Assembly (NCBI RefSeq): GCF_016801865.2
Contig: NC_068938.1
Coordinates: 184,101,754-184,165,753, forward strand
DNA length: 64,000 bases
DNA from: Culex pipiens pallens
Lineage: Eukaryota > Arthropoda > Insecta > Diptera > Culicidae
Direction of reading: 5' to 3'
Part shown: positions 1 through 10,651 of the stretch, piece by piece
How the letters are laid out: every line of letters starts with the position of its first letter
Position numbering within the stretch: position 1 is the first letter of the stretch
Made by a program: the position numbers and the translations under genes
Notes under the pieces: model-generated
Databases searched by the model: none
What the model saw: only the letters and a program-made list of their open reading frames with translations
Told to the model about the DNA's origin: nothing

Positions 1-422
1 ATTAATTGAGTTACTATAAATTATTTTAAATAACCCATGTATTGCTAAATAATTACATAATAACCTAGATACAGTATAACTAAGATATTCAGTTTGCAAT
101 ATGAGTCAAGGAAGCAATATTTTGAATGTTTTTTTTTAATTTAATTCAATTCAATTAGTGTTTATTAGTAAATTAAAAAATTTACAATTTCGTGTTTCTT
201 ATAATCTAATAGAGTTTTGGAGTTCCTTTCAACTATGGTTTACACTATAGTTCATTTAGATGTGATTGGATATTATAACAATGGATTTGGCAAGAGAAGG
301 AAATTTTTTGTTCACAAACTAAAGTTTTTTTCCTACATTTTCCTACTCTGATATAAATTATAAGCATGTTTGTACTCGATTATTCTCATTGACAAAATCT
401 TCACATTGAAACCGGTATTAAA
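1..422. other. AT-rich sequence without recognised content
   Basis: No open frame, repeat or RNA gene was recognised here. It lies downstream of the minus-strand TTC36 gene, so part of it may be 3' UTR. The assembly gap that follows prevents a firm statement. Confidence 0.5.
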
Positions 423-522
423 NNNNNNNNNNNNNNNNNNNNNNNNNNNNNNNNNNNNNNNNNNNNNNNNNNNNNNNNNNNNNNNNNNNNNNNNNNNNNN
501 NNNNNNNNNNNNNNNNNNNNNN
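423..522. other. Assembly gap of 100 N
   Basis: Exactly 100 N bases. A round number normally marks a scaffold gap of unknown true size. It begins four bases beyond the TTC36 stop codon, so the 3' UTR of that gene is not readable. Confidence 0.99.
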
Positions 523-526
523 CCCT

Positions 527-768
527 TCACTTCAACTTCATAACCTCCCTCAACATCTGGTTGCACAGCGCCGCGTACGGATTCAACTCGATCATCTGCG
601 TCCTCGCAAAGTTACTGCCCAGCTTCGCCGCTTGCTCAAAGTCCTGGCGCGCCCCCTCGTTGTCGTTATTCTTGCGCTTCAAAATTCCCCTCTGGCAAAG
701 CGCCTTGCATCCCGTCCGGCCGGAGCTGCTCGATAGTCGCAACGCTTGCTCGATATCGTCCAGTGCCG
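527..768 (-). CDS. TTC36: TTC36-like TPR protein, exon 3 (C-terminal)
   Basis: This is the last coding exon of a small tetratricopeptide-repeat protein. It begins after a TTCACAG acceptor, completes a split Ala codon (GCG) and ends at TGA 527-529. It encodes the second half of the TPR region (AALDDIEQALRLSS, then GARQDFEQAAKLGSNFA) and the closing motif NPYAALCNQML, which is the signature C-terminus of the TTC36 (HBP21) family. Spliced with the exons at 858-1049 and 2068-2200 it gives 188 residues, essentially the usual family length (about 190). TTC36 proteins are thought to act as Hsp70-associated TPR cofactors and in vertebrates have been linked to tyrosine metabolism; that role in an insect is inference. 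Codons are G/C-ending, unlike the flanks. The identification rests on domain order, the terminal motif and matching length. Confidence 0.88.
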
Positions 769-857
769 CTGTGAATGAAACGCTCGTTTGAATGAAGCTT
801 AAAGCATGAATGAAAACAAGTTTGCGCTAGTCGCCGCCAGAGGGCTGCTGCACTTAC

Positions 858-1049
858 CTTTTTCGTTTCCCAAATAACGATGAGCTTGGGCACGGTTGTT
901 CCACGGGGCAGGTCGCTCCGGAGCGGCTTCGATTGATTTGGTGAAAGCGGTCAGGGCACTTTGGAGATCGCCCTTTTCGGCTAATTTTATGCCTTCCAGT
1001 TCTAGCTTTTTGGATTCTAGAATTCGTGGGTTGTTGGGTTCAGCAAGGT
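858..1049 (-). CDS. TTC36: TTC36-like TPR protein, exon 2 (first TPR)
   Basis: This internal exon of 192 bases runs from a TTTCAG acceptor to a canonical AAG|GTAAGTG donor, starting and ending in phase 1. It encodes about residues 45-108: an acidic linker (LAEPNNPRILESK), then a TPR (ELEGIKLAEKGDLQSALTAF) and the start of the next repeat (APWNNRAQAHRYLGNEK). The WNNRAQAHR stretch corresponds to the well-conserved YNNRAQA motif of TTC36. The intron to exon 3 is only 89 bp; the intron to exon 1 is 1018 bp and holds mobile elements. A continuous open frame through to 1185 is intron read-through and is not coding. Confidence 0.88.
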
Positions 1050-1094
1050 CTGAAATAATTTGGGAAATTGTAAAAGTTATTTGAATAATGTACA

Positions 1095-1328
1095 CACCTA
1101 GATTTTTTTTAACGAATTCGCTAGTTGAAAAATAATTAAAGTTTAGATCAGTAAACCATCTGTAAAATGAACTCAATTTTACCAAATTTCGATTGTACGA
1201 TGAACAATAATGAACTTCATTACCGAATTTCGTAAGTTTTTACTGAATTCGGTATTTTTCAGTTTACCGGACTGATCAGCAGTTGAGAATTCGGTAAACT
1301 TTATCGAATTCGGTAAAAAATCTAAGTG
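1095..1328. mobile_element. MITE with CACYTAGATTTTT ends, copy 1
   Basis: The ends form an inverted repeat: CACCTAGATTTTTTTTAACG on the left and the complement of ...AAAAAATCTAAGTG on the right. The interior carries several ACCGAATTCGGTAAA motifs, themselves palindromic. There is no coding capacity. It lies in the first coding intron of TTC36 and has an inverted sister copy about 160 bp away. Confidence 0.7.
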
Positions 1329-1487
1329 AGTAACTTAATCCACCTTAAGGTCAAAGGTTGGTGTCTTTTGTTTGGTACTTTTATCTAAAACAGCAATAGA
1401 AAACTTTTAAATGTTCTGTAAATCAAGCTTAACTACTCTTTGCTTTTAATTGGAATATTTTGGAGTCTGGCATCAAAAACGTATATA

Positions 1488-1892
1488 CACCCTAAGATTT
1501 TTTTACAGAATTCGGTAAAGTTTACCGAATTTTGAACTGCGGAACCGTTCGGTAAGGCGTCATCCATAAAGTATGTCACGCAAAAATAATTTAATTGTGT
1601 ACATTTCGAATTAATATTATGCAATCATAAAAAACCAATCGTGACGTCACAGTTTCGAAAACCCCCCTTCCCCCCTCGTCACATCTTGTCACACCTACGG
1701 TAACCCCCCTCCCCCCCTAAGTGCGTACGTACTTTATGGATGACGCCTAAACTGAAAATTACCGAATCTGGTAAAAACTTACGAATGTCGATAATGAAGT
1801 TCATTATTGTTCATCGTACAACCGAAATTCGGTAAAATTCGGTAAACTTTAACTATTTTTCAACTATCGAATTTTGTTAAAAATCTAAGTGT
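1488..1892. mobile_element. MITE with CACYTAGATTTTT ends, copy 2, inverted and interrupted
   Basis: Same family as the element at 1095-1328 but in reverse orientation: the shared interior around AATGAACTTCATTA reads in opposite directions in the two copies. It is split by a younger MITE at 1556-1747. Removing that insertion restores an element of about the size of copy 1. Confidence 0.7.
1556..1747. mobile_element. MITE with GGCGTCATCCATAAAGTA ends, 3-bp TAA target duplication
   Basis: The terminal inverted repeats are GGCGTCATCCATAAAGTA on the left and its complement on the right. TAA flanks both sides (1553-1555 and 1748-1750). A 3-bp TWA target duplication is typical of the PIF/Harbinger superfamily. 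The interior has two runs of C of the type CCCCCCTTCCCCCC separated by GTCACA motifs. Related copies lie at 15802-15956 and 21221-21324. Confidence 0.8.
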
Positions 1893-2067
1893 AAATATCA
1901 CTTAAGTGCTCATAATATTTTATAAGGCTTTCAGATTGGTAGATCAAGGCATAACCACTTTAATTTTTAGTAGACAACAATTAAAAATCCATAACAAAAC
2001 ACAAAAATTGACTGTGCGACTCATTTAAAAACCATATTTGCTCTAATCAACTATTGTTAAAACCTGC

Positions 2068-2200
2068 CTTGCAAATCCTCCGGAAGCTCCTCTTCACCAC
2101 TGTAAATCATTTCTTCACCACCAATTTGGGACGGATTGAAGATCGATTCCAGTACCTGACGATCGTGCTCACTCAGACAGTCCCTGCTAATCGAGTTCAT
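2068..2200 (-). CDS. TTC36: TTC36-like TPR protein, exon 1 (N-terminus)
   Basis: The start ATG is at 2198-2200 in the context GAAAATGA. The exon encodes MNSISRDCLSEHDRQ and then an ESIFNP box followed by a run of acidic residues. TTC36 proteins open with the same layout (a LQAIFNP-type box, then acids). To keep exon 2 in frame the exon must end in phase 1. The best solution is CAAG|GCAGGT at 2068/2067, a GC-AG intron. The adjacent CAG|GTTTTA would shift the frame into an early stop. Two GT donors with correct phase exist upstream (both read GTG|GTGAAG) but would remove the acidic segment. The identity of the exon is fairly sure; its exact 3' boundary is not. Confidence 0.7.
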
Positions 2201-3810
2201 TTTCAAACTTTAAAACGATGTTTCCTATTCAACAGTTCAAATTTGACTAGAATTGAGTTCCTGCTGTCATCATCGTCGAACCTGCTTAGAACAGAATTCC
2301 TCTCGGATTCAGAAAACCTGATTTGCATAGCTGGTCCGGCGCTGGGGCTTCGTTTGTTGCTGAGCAGGTAAATGCGTCAACAGAAATCAAAATAAAAACA
2401 AGTTTTCAAAGAGGGGTGCTTAGTTTCGGAGTCAGCAGCAAAAAACTAGTTTTTACATCTGAGTGCTTTTGAAAGCTTCTCAAACTAAGCTTTCATGACA
2501 AACCAACACTTCAAAGTTTTATGGCATTATTCTATGCAATGTTGAACGATTCATTTCGTACCATTTTGCTTTGGGCAACAGGCTTAAAAACTGCCAGCAG
2601 TTAAAGTGTGCAGTGTTAATGCGTTCCGGTAATTATTTCATTAGTGCAAGTGCTTAATTTGTCAAGTTTGCGTGAAACTATGTGACCTACGGGGATCACG
2701 CGATGGAATGGCTTTGAAATAAGACATCTGCTGATTTGAAATTACTGTTAGATTTTTGACCATAAATCGGAAACAGACCAGGAATCTGATGAACTGATTT
2801 CATTTATTGATTCATATTATCATCAGCATAAATGTAACCGTGCATTAAGAATTTTGTTATTTAATTTGGGTAAATCTTAGAAAATTCGCCATTAAATTTA
2901 CTATTTATTGATTTTTGTTGTTGTTGTTATTTCAATTATTTTACAGTTTTTTAGAAGTATAAAAAAGCTCCAAAACACAGCGGAAGATTTAAAGTTTCTT
3001 CGTCAATTTAATTGGATATTTATAATTATCGACTTCAAAATTTTATTTCACATAGATTTTCAAAAAAAAAATCTACTTCTGGAGAAACAAACATGATTAC
3101 TTTTTTGAAAAAAAAAAAAATATGTTGAGAAAATATATAAATTTATTTTGATTAGTTTCCACCCCTATTGCATTAAAATAACAAAATATGTGAAAATTTG
3201 TGCTTTCTTTACAATAAAATATCCAATTAAATCTTTGAATAGGAAATGTTACTACTGTTCTAGTACTTTAATTTCTGATTAAAAATCATGATAAGATAAA
3301 ACTCACAAAAAAATCTAAAGCTAATCGGATTTTTTAGGAAAAAACTTCTATAAAATTATTATATTGTTCAATAAGTGAACGCTAAAGAAAATTTTCAATA
3401 ATATCTCAAATGCAATATTAATTTTGAATTTTGTTAATGTTATAACAGTTTTTTAATCTCTCACTGCTGTCTCAATATAACTAGACTGTTTATTTGCTAC
3501 AATAAACGTATTTTGCTCTCATTCAGCCCTTCCATTATGATAAATCTTTCAATCTTTCAATCTTGTTTAAAAATAAATCAATATTTTTTTTATACTCTTT
3601 ATACCCTTCGGCAAAAAATATTTTCTTTGAGTGTAATTTTTATAACATTCAAAATCATTGTACTTTCAAATTCTATCTTTTAATTTTATTCAATAAAAAA
3701 AATTTATAAAAAGTAAAATGTTTCTAGTTCAAAATGTTAATTCAAAATAATTATTGAAAAAGAAACTTAATGTTTCAAGCCAATCAAATTACAACTTGAA
3801 TGAAACAATG
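2201..3810. other. 5' flank of TTC36 and AT-rich DNA
   Basis: The first 200 bases upstream of the TTC36 ATG are moderately GC-rich and include a possible 3' splice site on the minus strand (TTTACCTGCTCAG, ending near 2364), which would suit a spliced 5' UTR. From about 2700 to 3800 the sequence is strongly AT-rich and shows no supported feature. Confidence 0.45.
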
Positions 3811-4548
3811 TTTTGCCTTCCTCACTTTACTGATGAAAGGCTATAAAATCACTCGAAAAACGAACTTTTTAGTTAGACCTCCTAGACCTACCTTCATTTG
3901 TACATATCGACTCAGAATCACCAGCTGAGCAAATGTCTGTGTGTTTGGCTGTATGTAGACATGTGTACCAAATCAATGTCACTGGAATATCTTGTCACAG
4001 GCTCAACCGATTTTGGCCGGAATGGTTTTAATCGATCCGTCTTAACGTCCCCTAAGTTGCTATTTAAATTCATGCAGCTTTATCATGTATTTAAAAAGTT
4101 ATGTTAAAAAAACTGTTTCATATTAAACTAAAATCATGGTAAAAAGGGTGGGTTTTTTATGAAACCCTCACATGTTATATATTTTTAGAAAGCATATGAA
4201 AAGACCTTTCTTGTGGATTAAGAAATGTCAAGATCTGACTTACCTATCTAAAATTACAAGCAGTTTAAAGCAGTCTGAATTTACATAACCTCAAATGGTC
4301 CCGTCTGGTCGCCACGAAAAAAGCCTTGTAGAGGGATGCCATTTTCCTGAAAGGCGGTGTCTGTATAATCTTAACAAAAAGTCTGTAGGAAGTCTGTTTT
4401 TTTTAACTCGTCACTTATTTTTATTAGGACCTCTTAGGTGCTGCGATCACGTTAGGGGAGATCCATAAACCATGTGGACACTTTAGGGGATTGTAATCAC
4501 TCTATAAATGAGAGGAAGGCACCAACCACCTAAAGGTGGATTAAGTTA
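3811..4548 (-). mobile_element. Repeat ending in TTGCCTTCCTCACT / GGTGGATTAAGTTA, degenerate copy
   Basis: Left end TTTTGCCTTCCTCACT and right end AGGAAGGC...GGTGGATTAAGTTA are the reverse complement of the ends of the elements at 49608-51186 and 60028-60922. The block CTACCTTCATTTGTACATAT followed by CGACTCAGAATCA also matches those copies in reverse. This copy lacks the 164-bp internal tandem units and has a diverged interior. It is non-coding. Confidence 0.65.
4454..4490. repeat. Fragment of a GGGACCATCCATAAACCAC-type MITE end
   Basis: GAGATCCATAAACCATGTGG resembles the terminal sequence seen again at 19686-19735 (complement) and 55747-55775. It sits inside the repeat at 3811-4548. Confidence 0.4.
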
Positions 4549-4820
4549 CGTTTTTTTAAATGCATTTAAAAGCAGTTGTTTTTTGTTAGTTGTTTTAAAA
4601 TCATCAGTTTTCAAAATATCTAATAATTTCGAAGAATTTCACAGAAAATCTAAATTTTCAGAATTGTTTTCAGCTGATTAGACTTCTTTTCTAATTATAT
4701 TTTTGAAAAAATATTCGTGGCAGCCTTAAAAACTGTGTAAATCTTTACACATTTGTATTAAATAAACAAGCATATTTCGAATCATGAAAATATTGGTATA
4801 AAATGCGTTGCGAACAATAC

Positions 4821-4906
4821 CAGAGTTTTTTTTTTTTGAAAAGGACCAATAAACTGTTGTCTTTCATATGTTTATAGGACCTAATAAAAAAAAACTCTAG
4901 AATATC
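4821..4906. mobile_element. Short palindromic MITE, GAGTTTTTTTTTTGAAAAGG family
   Basis: The ends GAGTTTTT...GAAAAGGACC and GGACCTAATAAAAAAAAACTC form a hairpin of about 85 bp. The same ends occur at 10355-10519, 44836-44998 and, as a half copy, near 12150-12215. Confidence 0.6.
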
Positions 4907-5299
4907 GCATTTTTCAACAAAACCTGAGTTTGTGCAACTGTGTCGCGTAACTACTTACATTGCACTAGATTGACAAAACGGACTTTCTTTTTTCACATTA
5001 AAAAGAATTGTTTGAAAAGTTCTTTACAGCACTCCTTTGAGTTGTGAGTAGCTCAACTTTTCAGAACTGAATTAAAATAGATATATTTAGATAAGGATTT
5101 GTTTGATTTAGTTGAAATTCTACAGAAACAACATTTTTGAAACAACAAAATTAAGTTTTTTGGAAAGTACTGCATATTTCATGAACACGAAGTTTCTAAC
5201 AAAAAAACTGAACAAAAAAAAATGTGTTGGGACAGCCATATGATAAACCATTCGATTATTTCAATGAATCATCTTTTAAAGTTATATTCTATTAATTTC

Positions 5300-6340
5300 A
5301 ATAATATTGTTACTAACTCTCACACCCCCTTCAATCAACCATCCCACTTAAATTGGCCCCTGTCACAGCAAACGAATTAGAAAAAAACTCGCAAGTCACT
5401 TACCGCCAAGCCTCGTTACATTGAAATCATTTTGTTACAATCTAGAGCAAACCGGCGCGTTGTCCACGAGCCACGAAAGTCACAACAAACAATTTACATA
5501 ACTTGATACCGGGTTGATACCGTGATGACTACCGGCATCACTAAACCGGCGACAAAATCGTTTGCATCTGCCACGCTAGTGTGTATCCGATATCAACAAA
5601 TCGGCTAAATTTATCCTCCGACAAAGTCTTCGACAGTCTGATTTATTCAAACCGGATTGCGCTGGTTCTATGAAACGATTTCGTTTCCCTCAACATCTTT
5701 TTTTTCATTCTCTCTCACAGCTGAATCTATTCTTGACCTTGAAGCGCGTAATTAGCTTAATTTTTCGCACTTTTAAACGATATTCTCAAACGCTGCGAAA
5801 TCGTAAATTTTAGAGCAATGTAGGTCATGACAGTTGAGCAGGTTGCTCTCACGTGATTTTCTGGCGGGATTGATTTAGGTTTGCATAGTCTTGTGAGTCA
5901 AAACTCAACATAAACGGCCCACACGTGCTCTGCTGATCTGGTTGAAACTGGATCGGTCGGAGCTGACATCCGACAGCTTGCAGAGGTCTATTTTTGCCAA
6001 CGCAGCTGTCTAATTTTAGGGTGGATGTGACAGAGGTGATTTTAACTAATATCATGTATAATTTATTCGTAAGTGGAAGAAATCGAAATTTTCAATAAAA
6101 AACAAAAAAAAAATGTTAAAATATTACTTAGTCAAAACTAGGACCACTTACCCTAATTTCGGCATATTCCACGCGATGTCTGTGGAATGAGCTTGTGGGT
6201 GCGTCGCTAAATCGTGAGATTCGGTTTATTTACCTAAGTCGAAGACTGAGCAGAGTTCCGAATGGTGTGCAGCTAGTCTTGCATAGAGCTCAGCACAAAG
6301 TGTGAGCACCATGCGGGCAATTTAAGCGTAACGAAACGTC
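5300..6340. promoter_or_regulatory. Unique GC-richer block; possible TTC36 promoter and 5' exon
   Basis: This stretch is not low-complexity and has many CG dinucleotides, unlike the DNA on either side. On the minus strand, GCTTGGCG|GTAAGTGACT (donor at about 5402-5410) is a very good splice donor facing TTC36. A non-coding first exon lying about 3 kb upstream of the TTC36 start is therefore possible. No open frame of note is present. The assignment is inference. Confidence 0.35.
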
Positions 6341-6447
6341 AATAGGGTTTGAAATTGTTTTTTGGGAGTTTTAAAACATATTTCATTGCTTTGGAACACA
6401 AGATAAAATTACTTAAAAAAAACAACACAATAATAAAATAACAGAAT

Positions 6448-9354
6448 AAAATTACTAAATTACTAAATTACTAAATTACTTAATTACTTAATTACAAAAT
6501 TACTAAATTACTTAATTACTAAATTACTAAATTACTTAATTACTTAATTACTTAATTACTAAATTACTAAATTACTAAATTACTAAATTACTAAATTACT
6601 AAATTACTAAATTACTAAATTACTAAATTACTAAATTACTAAATTACTAAATTACTAAATTACTAAATTACTAAATTACTAAATTACTAAATTACTTAAT
6701 TACTAAATACCTAAATTACTAAATTACTAAATTACTAAATTACTAAATTACTAAATTACTAAATTACTAAATTACTAAATTACTAAATTACTAAATTACT
6801 AAATTACTAAATTACTAAATTACTAAATTACTAAATTACTAAATTACTAAATTACTAAATTACTAAATCACTAAATTACTAAATTACTTAATTACTAAAT
6901 AACTTAATTACTAAATTACTAAATTACTAAATTACTAAATTACTAAATTACTAAATTACTAAATTACTAAATTACTAAATTACTAAATTACTAAATTACT
7001 AAATTAGTAAATTACTAAATTACTGAATTACTAAATTAGTAAATTACTAAATTACTAAATTACTAAATTACTTAATTACTAAATTACTAAATTACTAAAT
7101 TACTAAATTACTAAATTACTAAATTACTAAATTACTAAATTACTAAATTACTAAATTACTAAATTACTAAATTACTAAATTACTAAATTACTAAATTACT
7201 AAATTACTAAATTACTAAATTACTAAATTACTAAATTACTAAATTACTAAATTACTAAATTACTAAATTACTAAATTACTAAATTACTAAATTACTAAAT
7301 TACTAAATTACTAAATTACTAAATCACTAAATTACTAAAATACTTAATTACTAAATAACTTAATTACTAAATTACTAAATTACTAAATTACTAAATTACT
7401 AAATTACTTAATTACTAAATTACTAAATTACTAAATTACTGAATTACTTAATTAGTAAATTACTAAATTACTAAATTACTAAATTACTAAATTACTAAAT
7501 TACTAAATTACTAAATTACTAAATTACTAAATTACTAAATTACTAAATTACTAAATTACTAAATTACTAAATTACTAAATTACTAAATTACTAAATTACT
7601 AAATTACTAAATTACTAAATTACTAAATTACTAAATTACTAAATTACTAAATTACTAAATTACTAAATTACTAAATTACTAAATTACTAAATTACTAAAT
7701 TACTAAATTACTAAATTACTAAATTACTAAATTACTAAATTACTAAATTACTAAATTACTAAATTACTAAATTACTAAATTACTAAATTACTAAATTACT
7801 AAATTACTAAATTACTAAATTACTAAATTACTAAATTACTAAATTACTAAATTACTAAATTACTAAATTACTAAATTACTAAATTACTAAATTACTAAAT
7901 TACTAAATTACTAAATTACTAAATTACTAAATTACTAAATTACTAAATTACTAAATTACTAAATTACTAAATTACTAAATTACTAAATTACTAAATTACT
8001 AAATTACTAAATTACTAAATTACTAAATTACTAAATTACTAAATTACTAAATTACTAAATTACTAAATTACTTAATTACTAAATTACTAAATTACTAAAT
8101 TACTAAATTACTAAATTACTAAATTACTAAATTACTAAATTACTAAATTACTAAATTACTAAATTACTAAATTACTAAATTTCTTAATTACTAAATTACT
8201 AAATTACTAAATTACTAAATTACTAAATTACTAAATTTCTTAATTACTAAATTACTAAATTACTAAATTACTAAATTACTAAATTACTAAATTACTAAAT
8301 TACTAAATTACTTAATTACTTAATTATTAAATTACTGAATTACTAAATTACTAAATTACTTAATTACTTAATTACTAAATTACTAAATTACTAAATTACT
8401 AAATTACTAAATTACTAAATTACTAAATTACTAAATTACTAAATTACTAAATTACTAAATTACTAAATTACTAAATTACTAAATTACTAAATTACTAAAT
8501 TACTAAATTACTAAATTACTAAATTACTAAATTACTAAATTACTAAATTACTAAATTACTAAATTACTAAATTACTAAATTACTAAATTACTAAATTACT
8601 AAATTACTAAATTACTAAATTACTAAATTACTAAATTACTAAATTACTAAATTACTAAATTACTAAATTACTAAATTACTAAATTACTAAATTACTAAAT
8701 TACTAAATTACTAAATTACTAAATTACTAAATTACTAAATTACTAAATTACTAAATTACTAAATTACTAAATTACTAAATTACTAAATTACTAAATTACT
8801 AAATTACTAAATTACTAAATTACTAAATTACTAAATTACTAAATTACTAAATTACTAAATTACTAAATTACTAAATTACTAAATTACTTAATTACTAAAT
8901 TACTAAATTACTAAATTACTAAATTACTAAATTACTAAATTACTAAATTACTAAATTACTAAATTACTAAATTACTAAATTACTAAATTACTAAATTACT
9001 AAATTACTAAATTACTAAATTACTAAATTACTAAATTACTAAATTACTAAATTTCTTAATTACTAAATTACTAAATTACTAAATTACTAAATTACTAAAT
9101 TACTAAATTACTAAATTACTAAATTACTTAATTACTTAATTATTAAATTACTGAATTACTAAATTACTAAATTACTAAATTACTTAATTACTTAATTACT
9201 AAATTACTAAATTACTAAATTACTAAATTATTAAATTACTAAATTACTAAATTACTAAATTACTAAATTACTTAATTACTTAATTACTAAATTACTAAAT
9301 TACTAAATTACTAAATTACTAAATTACTAAATTACTAAATTACTAAATTATTAA
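6448..9354. repeat. Octanucleotide satellite (AAATTACT)n, about 363 units
   Basis: About 2.9 kb of a perfect or near-perfect 8-bp unit AAATTACT. Scattered variants (CTTAATTA, AAATCACT, AAATTTCT, AAATTAGT, CTGAATTA) recur at different places in the same local combinations, for example TTACTTAATTACTTAATTAT near 8310 and again near 9125, pointing to duplication of larger blocks. All frames carry TAA stops, so nothing is encoded. Confidence 0.98.
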
Positions 9355-9409
9355 AAGTTTCCAACTCTATTACCTTCACATGTTATCACTTTTCCATACA
9401 AAAACCACC

Positions 9410-9821
9410 GAAAAATTTCTCACTCTCAATCCATCTGCTTCTCAGAGAGCCGTTGAGCCGCGAGAGTGGCGCAAAATGTTTTAATTTTTGTTTTCAGCAA
9501 CTCAATTTTGTCCAACTTCTTTCTCACTTCGTTGGTGCGGTTCGATTTGAGCGGCAGTGAAGTGTTCGGCAGTCCATTAAGCGTAGTGTGTTTACGTTGT
9601 TTTGTTGTTGTTTTCGCTGACATCGCTGGAGGTCGGTTACTGACCGACCCCGAAAATTTGGGTCCGACCGGTGCAGTTTGGGGAAGTGAATGTGACTTGG
9701 GCGACTCGGAACTCCTTCTTCAAGTTCGACGGGGATAACCGTGACAAGTCCAAAAGACGGGATCTGGTTCTGGCCGTTGTTTCCGGATTTATAGTGGAAT
9801 AACAAATGGTGTTGCGAAGGT
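9410..9821 (+). promoter_or_regulatory. Candidate non-coding first exon / promoter on the + strand
   Basis: This GC-richer unique block begins just after the satellite and ends at a good splice donor (GCGAAG|GTGAGAGC, near 9821). It looks like a 5' UTR exon. If spliced to the SLC22 leader at about 17 kb it would be a distal promoter of that gene. The only late ATG (ATGGTGTTGCGAAG) is out of phase with SLC22 exon 2, so it would be non-coding. This is inference from composition and one splice site. Confidence 0.3.
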
Positions 9822-10330
9822 GAGAGCTAACAAGCTGTGTTCTAGCTTATTTGAGGTAGATCTTCCAAGTGGTATTGGTGGAGCAAATTTGAACAGATAA
9901 TGAAAAGCCGATTGATAAGAAACGAGCATGGTACGAGGTCAAACTGATACCAATGCCATATGGTAAACACGCGCTCCGCAACTCTCACAACTACAAAGAA
10001 ACACAGCTTGTTATCAGTTGGCACGCAATGTTGCGTTAGTGTTTGGTGTGTTTTTAACCAAAGTGTGCGATGACTGATTGGCCAATTCTTAGCACAACAA
10101 TCGTAGTAGCAGCAGCAACTCCCGTGACATATGGCAATATCGCAGCCTACTTGCGTCATCAGTTTCGACGAGAGGGGTTTTCCACACTGCTTGGTTACAA
10201 CAGCATTTTGGTTGGTCTCTGGTTGTAAAGAGAAGATGGTTCGGAAATAGAATGAAGTTGAAGTTGTTACTAATGGTGCGTGTTACGTGAAAAGGTCTAT
10301 CGGAAGTAAACTAAAAAGTGAATTTATTGT
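9822..10330. other. Unique sequence, no recognised gene
   Basis: Mixed-composition unique DNA following the candidate donor at 9821. Short open frames on both strands show no domain, no codon bias and no splice context that supports them. Confidence 0.4.
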
Positions 10331-10354
10331 CAGAATGCGCGTTTTCATCAGCTG

Positions 10355-10519
10355 ATATCTGCAGTTTTTTTAAAAGGTCCTATAAACAAAATTTTCATTT
10401 TTCTTTTTTGGGTGTTTTTGAATACCCCTGACTCAAAGCGGTTCTAAAAACACCCAAAAATCAAAAATTAAAAATGTTGTACGAAGGACCTCTTCAAAAA
10501 AAAAAAAAGCTTTAGATAT
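10355..10519. mobile_element. Palindromic MITE, GAGTTTTTTTTTTGAAAAGG family
   Basis: The inverted ends are ATATCTGCAGTTTTTT...AGGTCC and its partner GGACCT...GCTTTAGATAT. The centre contains the mirrored blocks GGGTGTTTTTGAATACCCC and AAACACCC. The same centre appears at 44836-44998 in the opposite orientation. Confidence 0.7.
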
Positions 10520-10651
10520 TTAACATTTAAATTGGTTTAAAGATAAATAAATAAACATAAACGTTTGTAGATCATATTAACTTGAATCTTCGATATGGAT
10601 ATGACTTTGTGGGTGCATACTTGATATTTTATTGTAAGGTATCCATATTTC

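Noticed and set aside
6448..9354. CRISPR-like array
   Set aside because: Units are contiguous 8-mers without spacers in a eukaryotic genome; it is a satellite. The same holds for the arrays at 32597 and 35934.
9466..9805. Coding frames of 90-93 codons on both strands
   Set aside because: Overlapping frames on opposite strands with no domain; the block is better explained as a non-coding exon or promoter.
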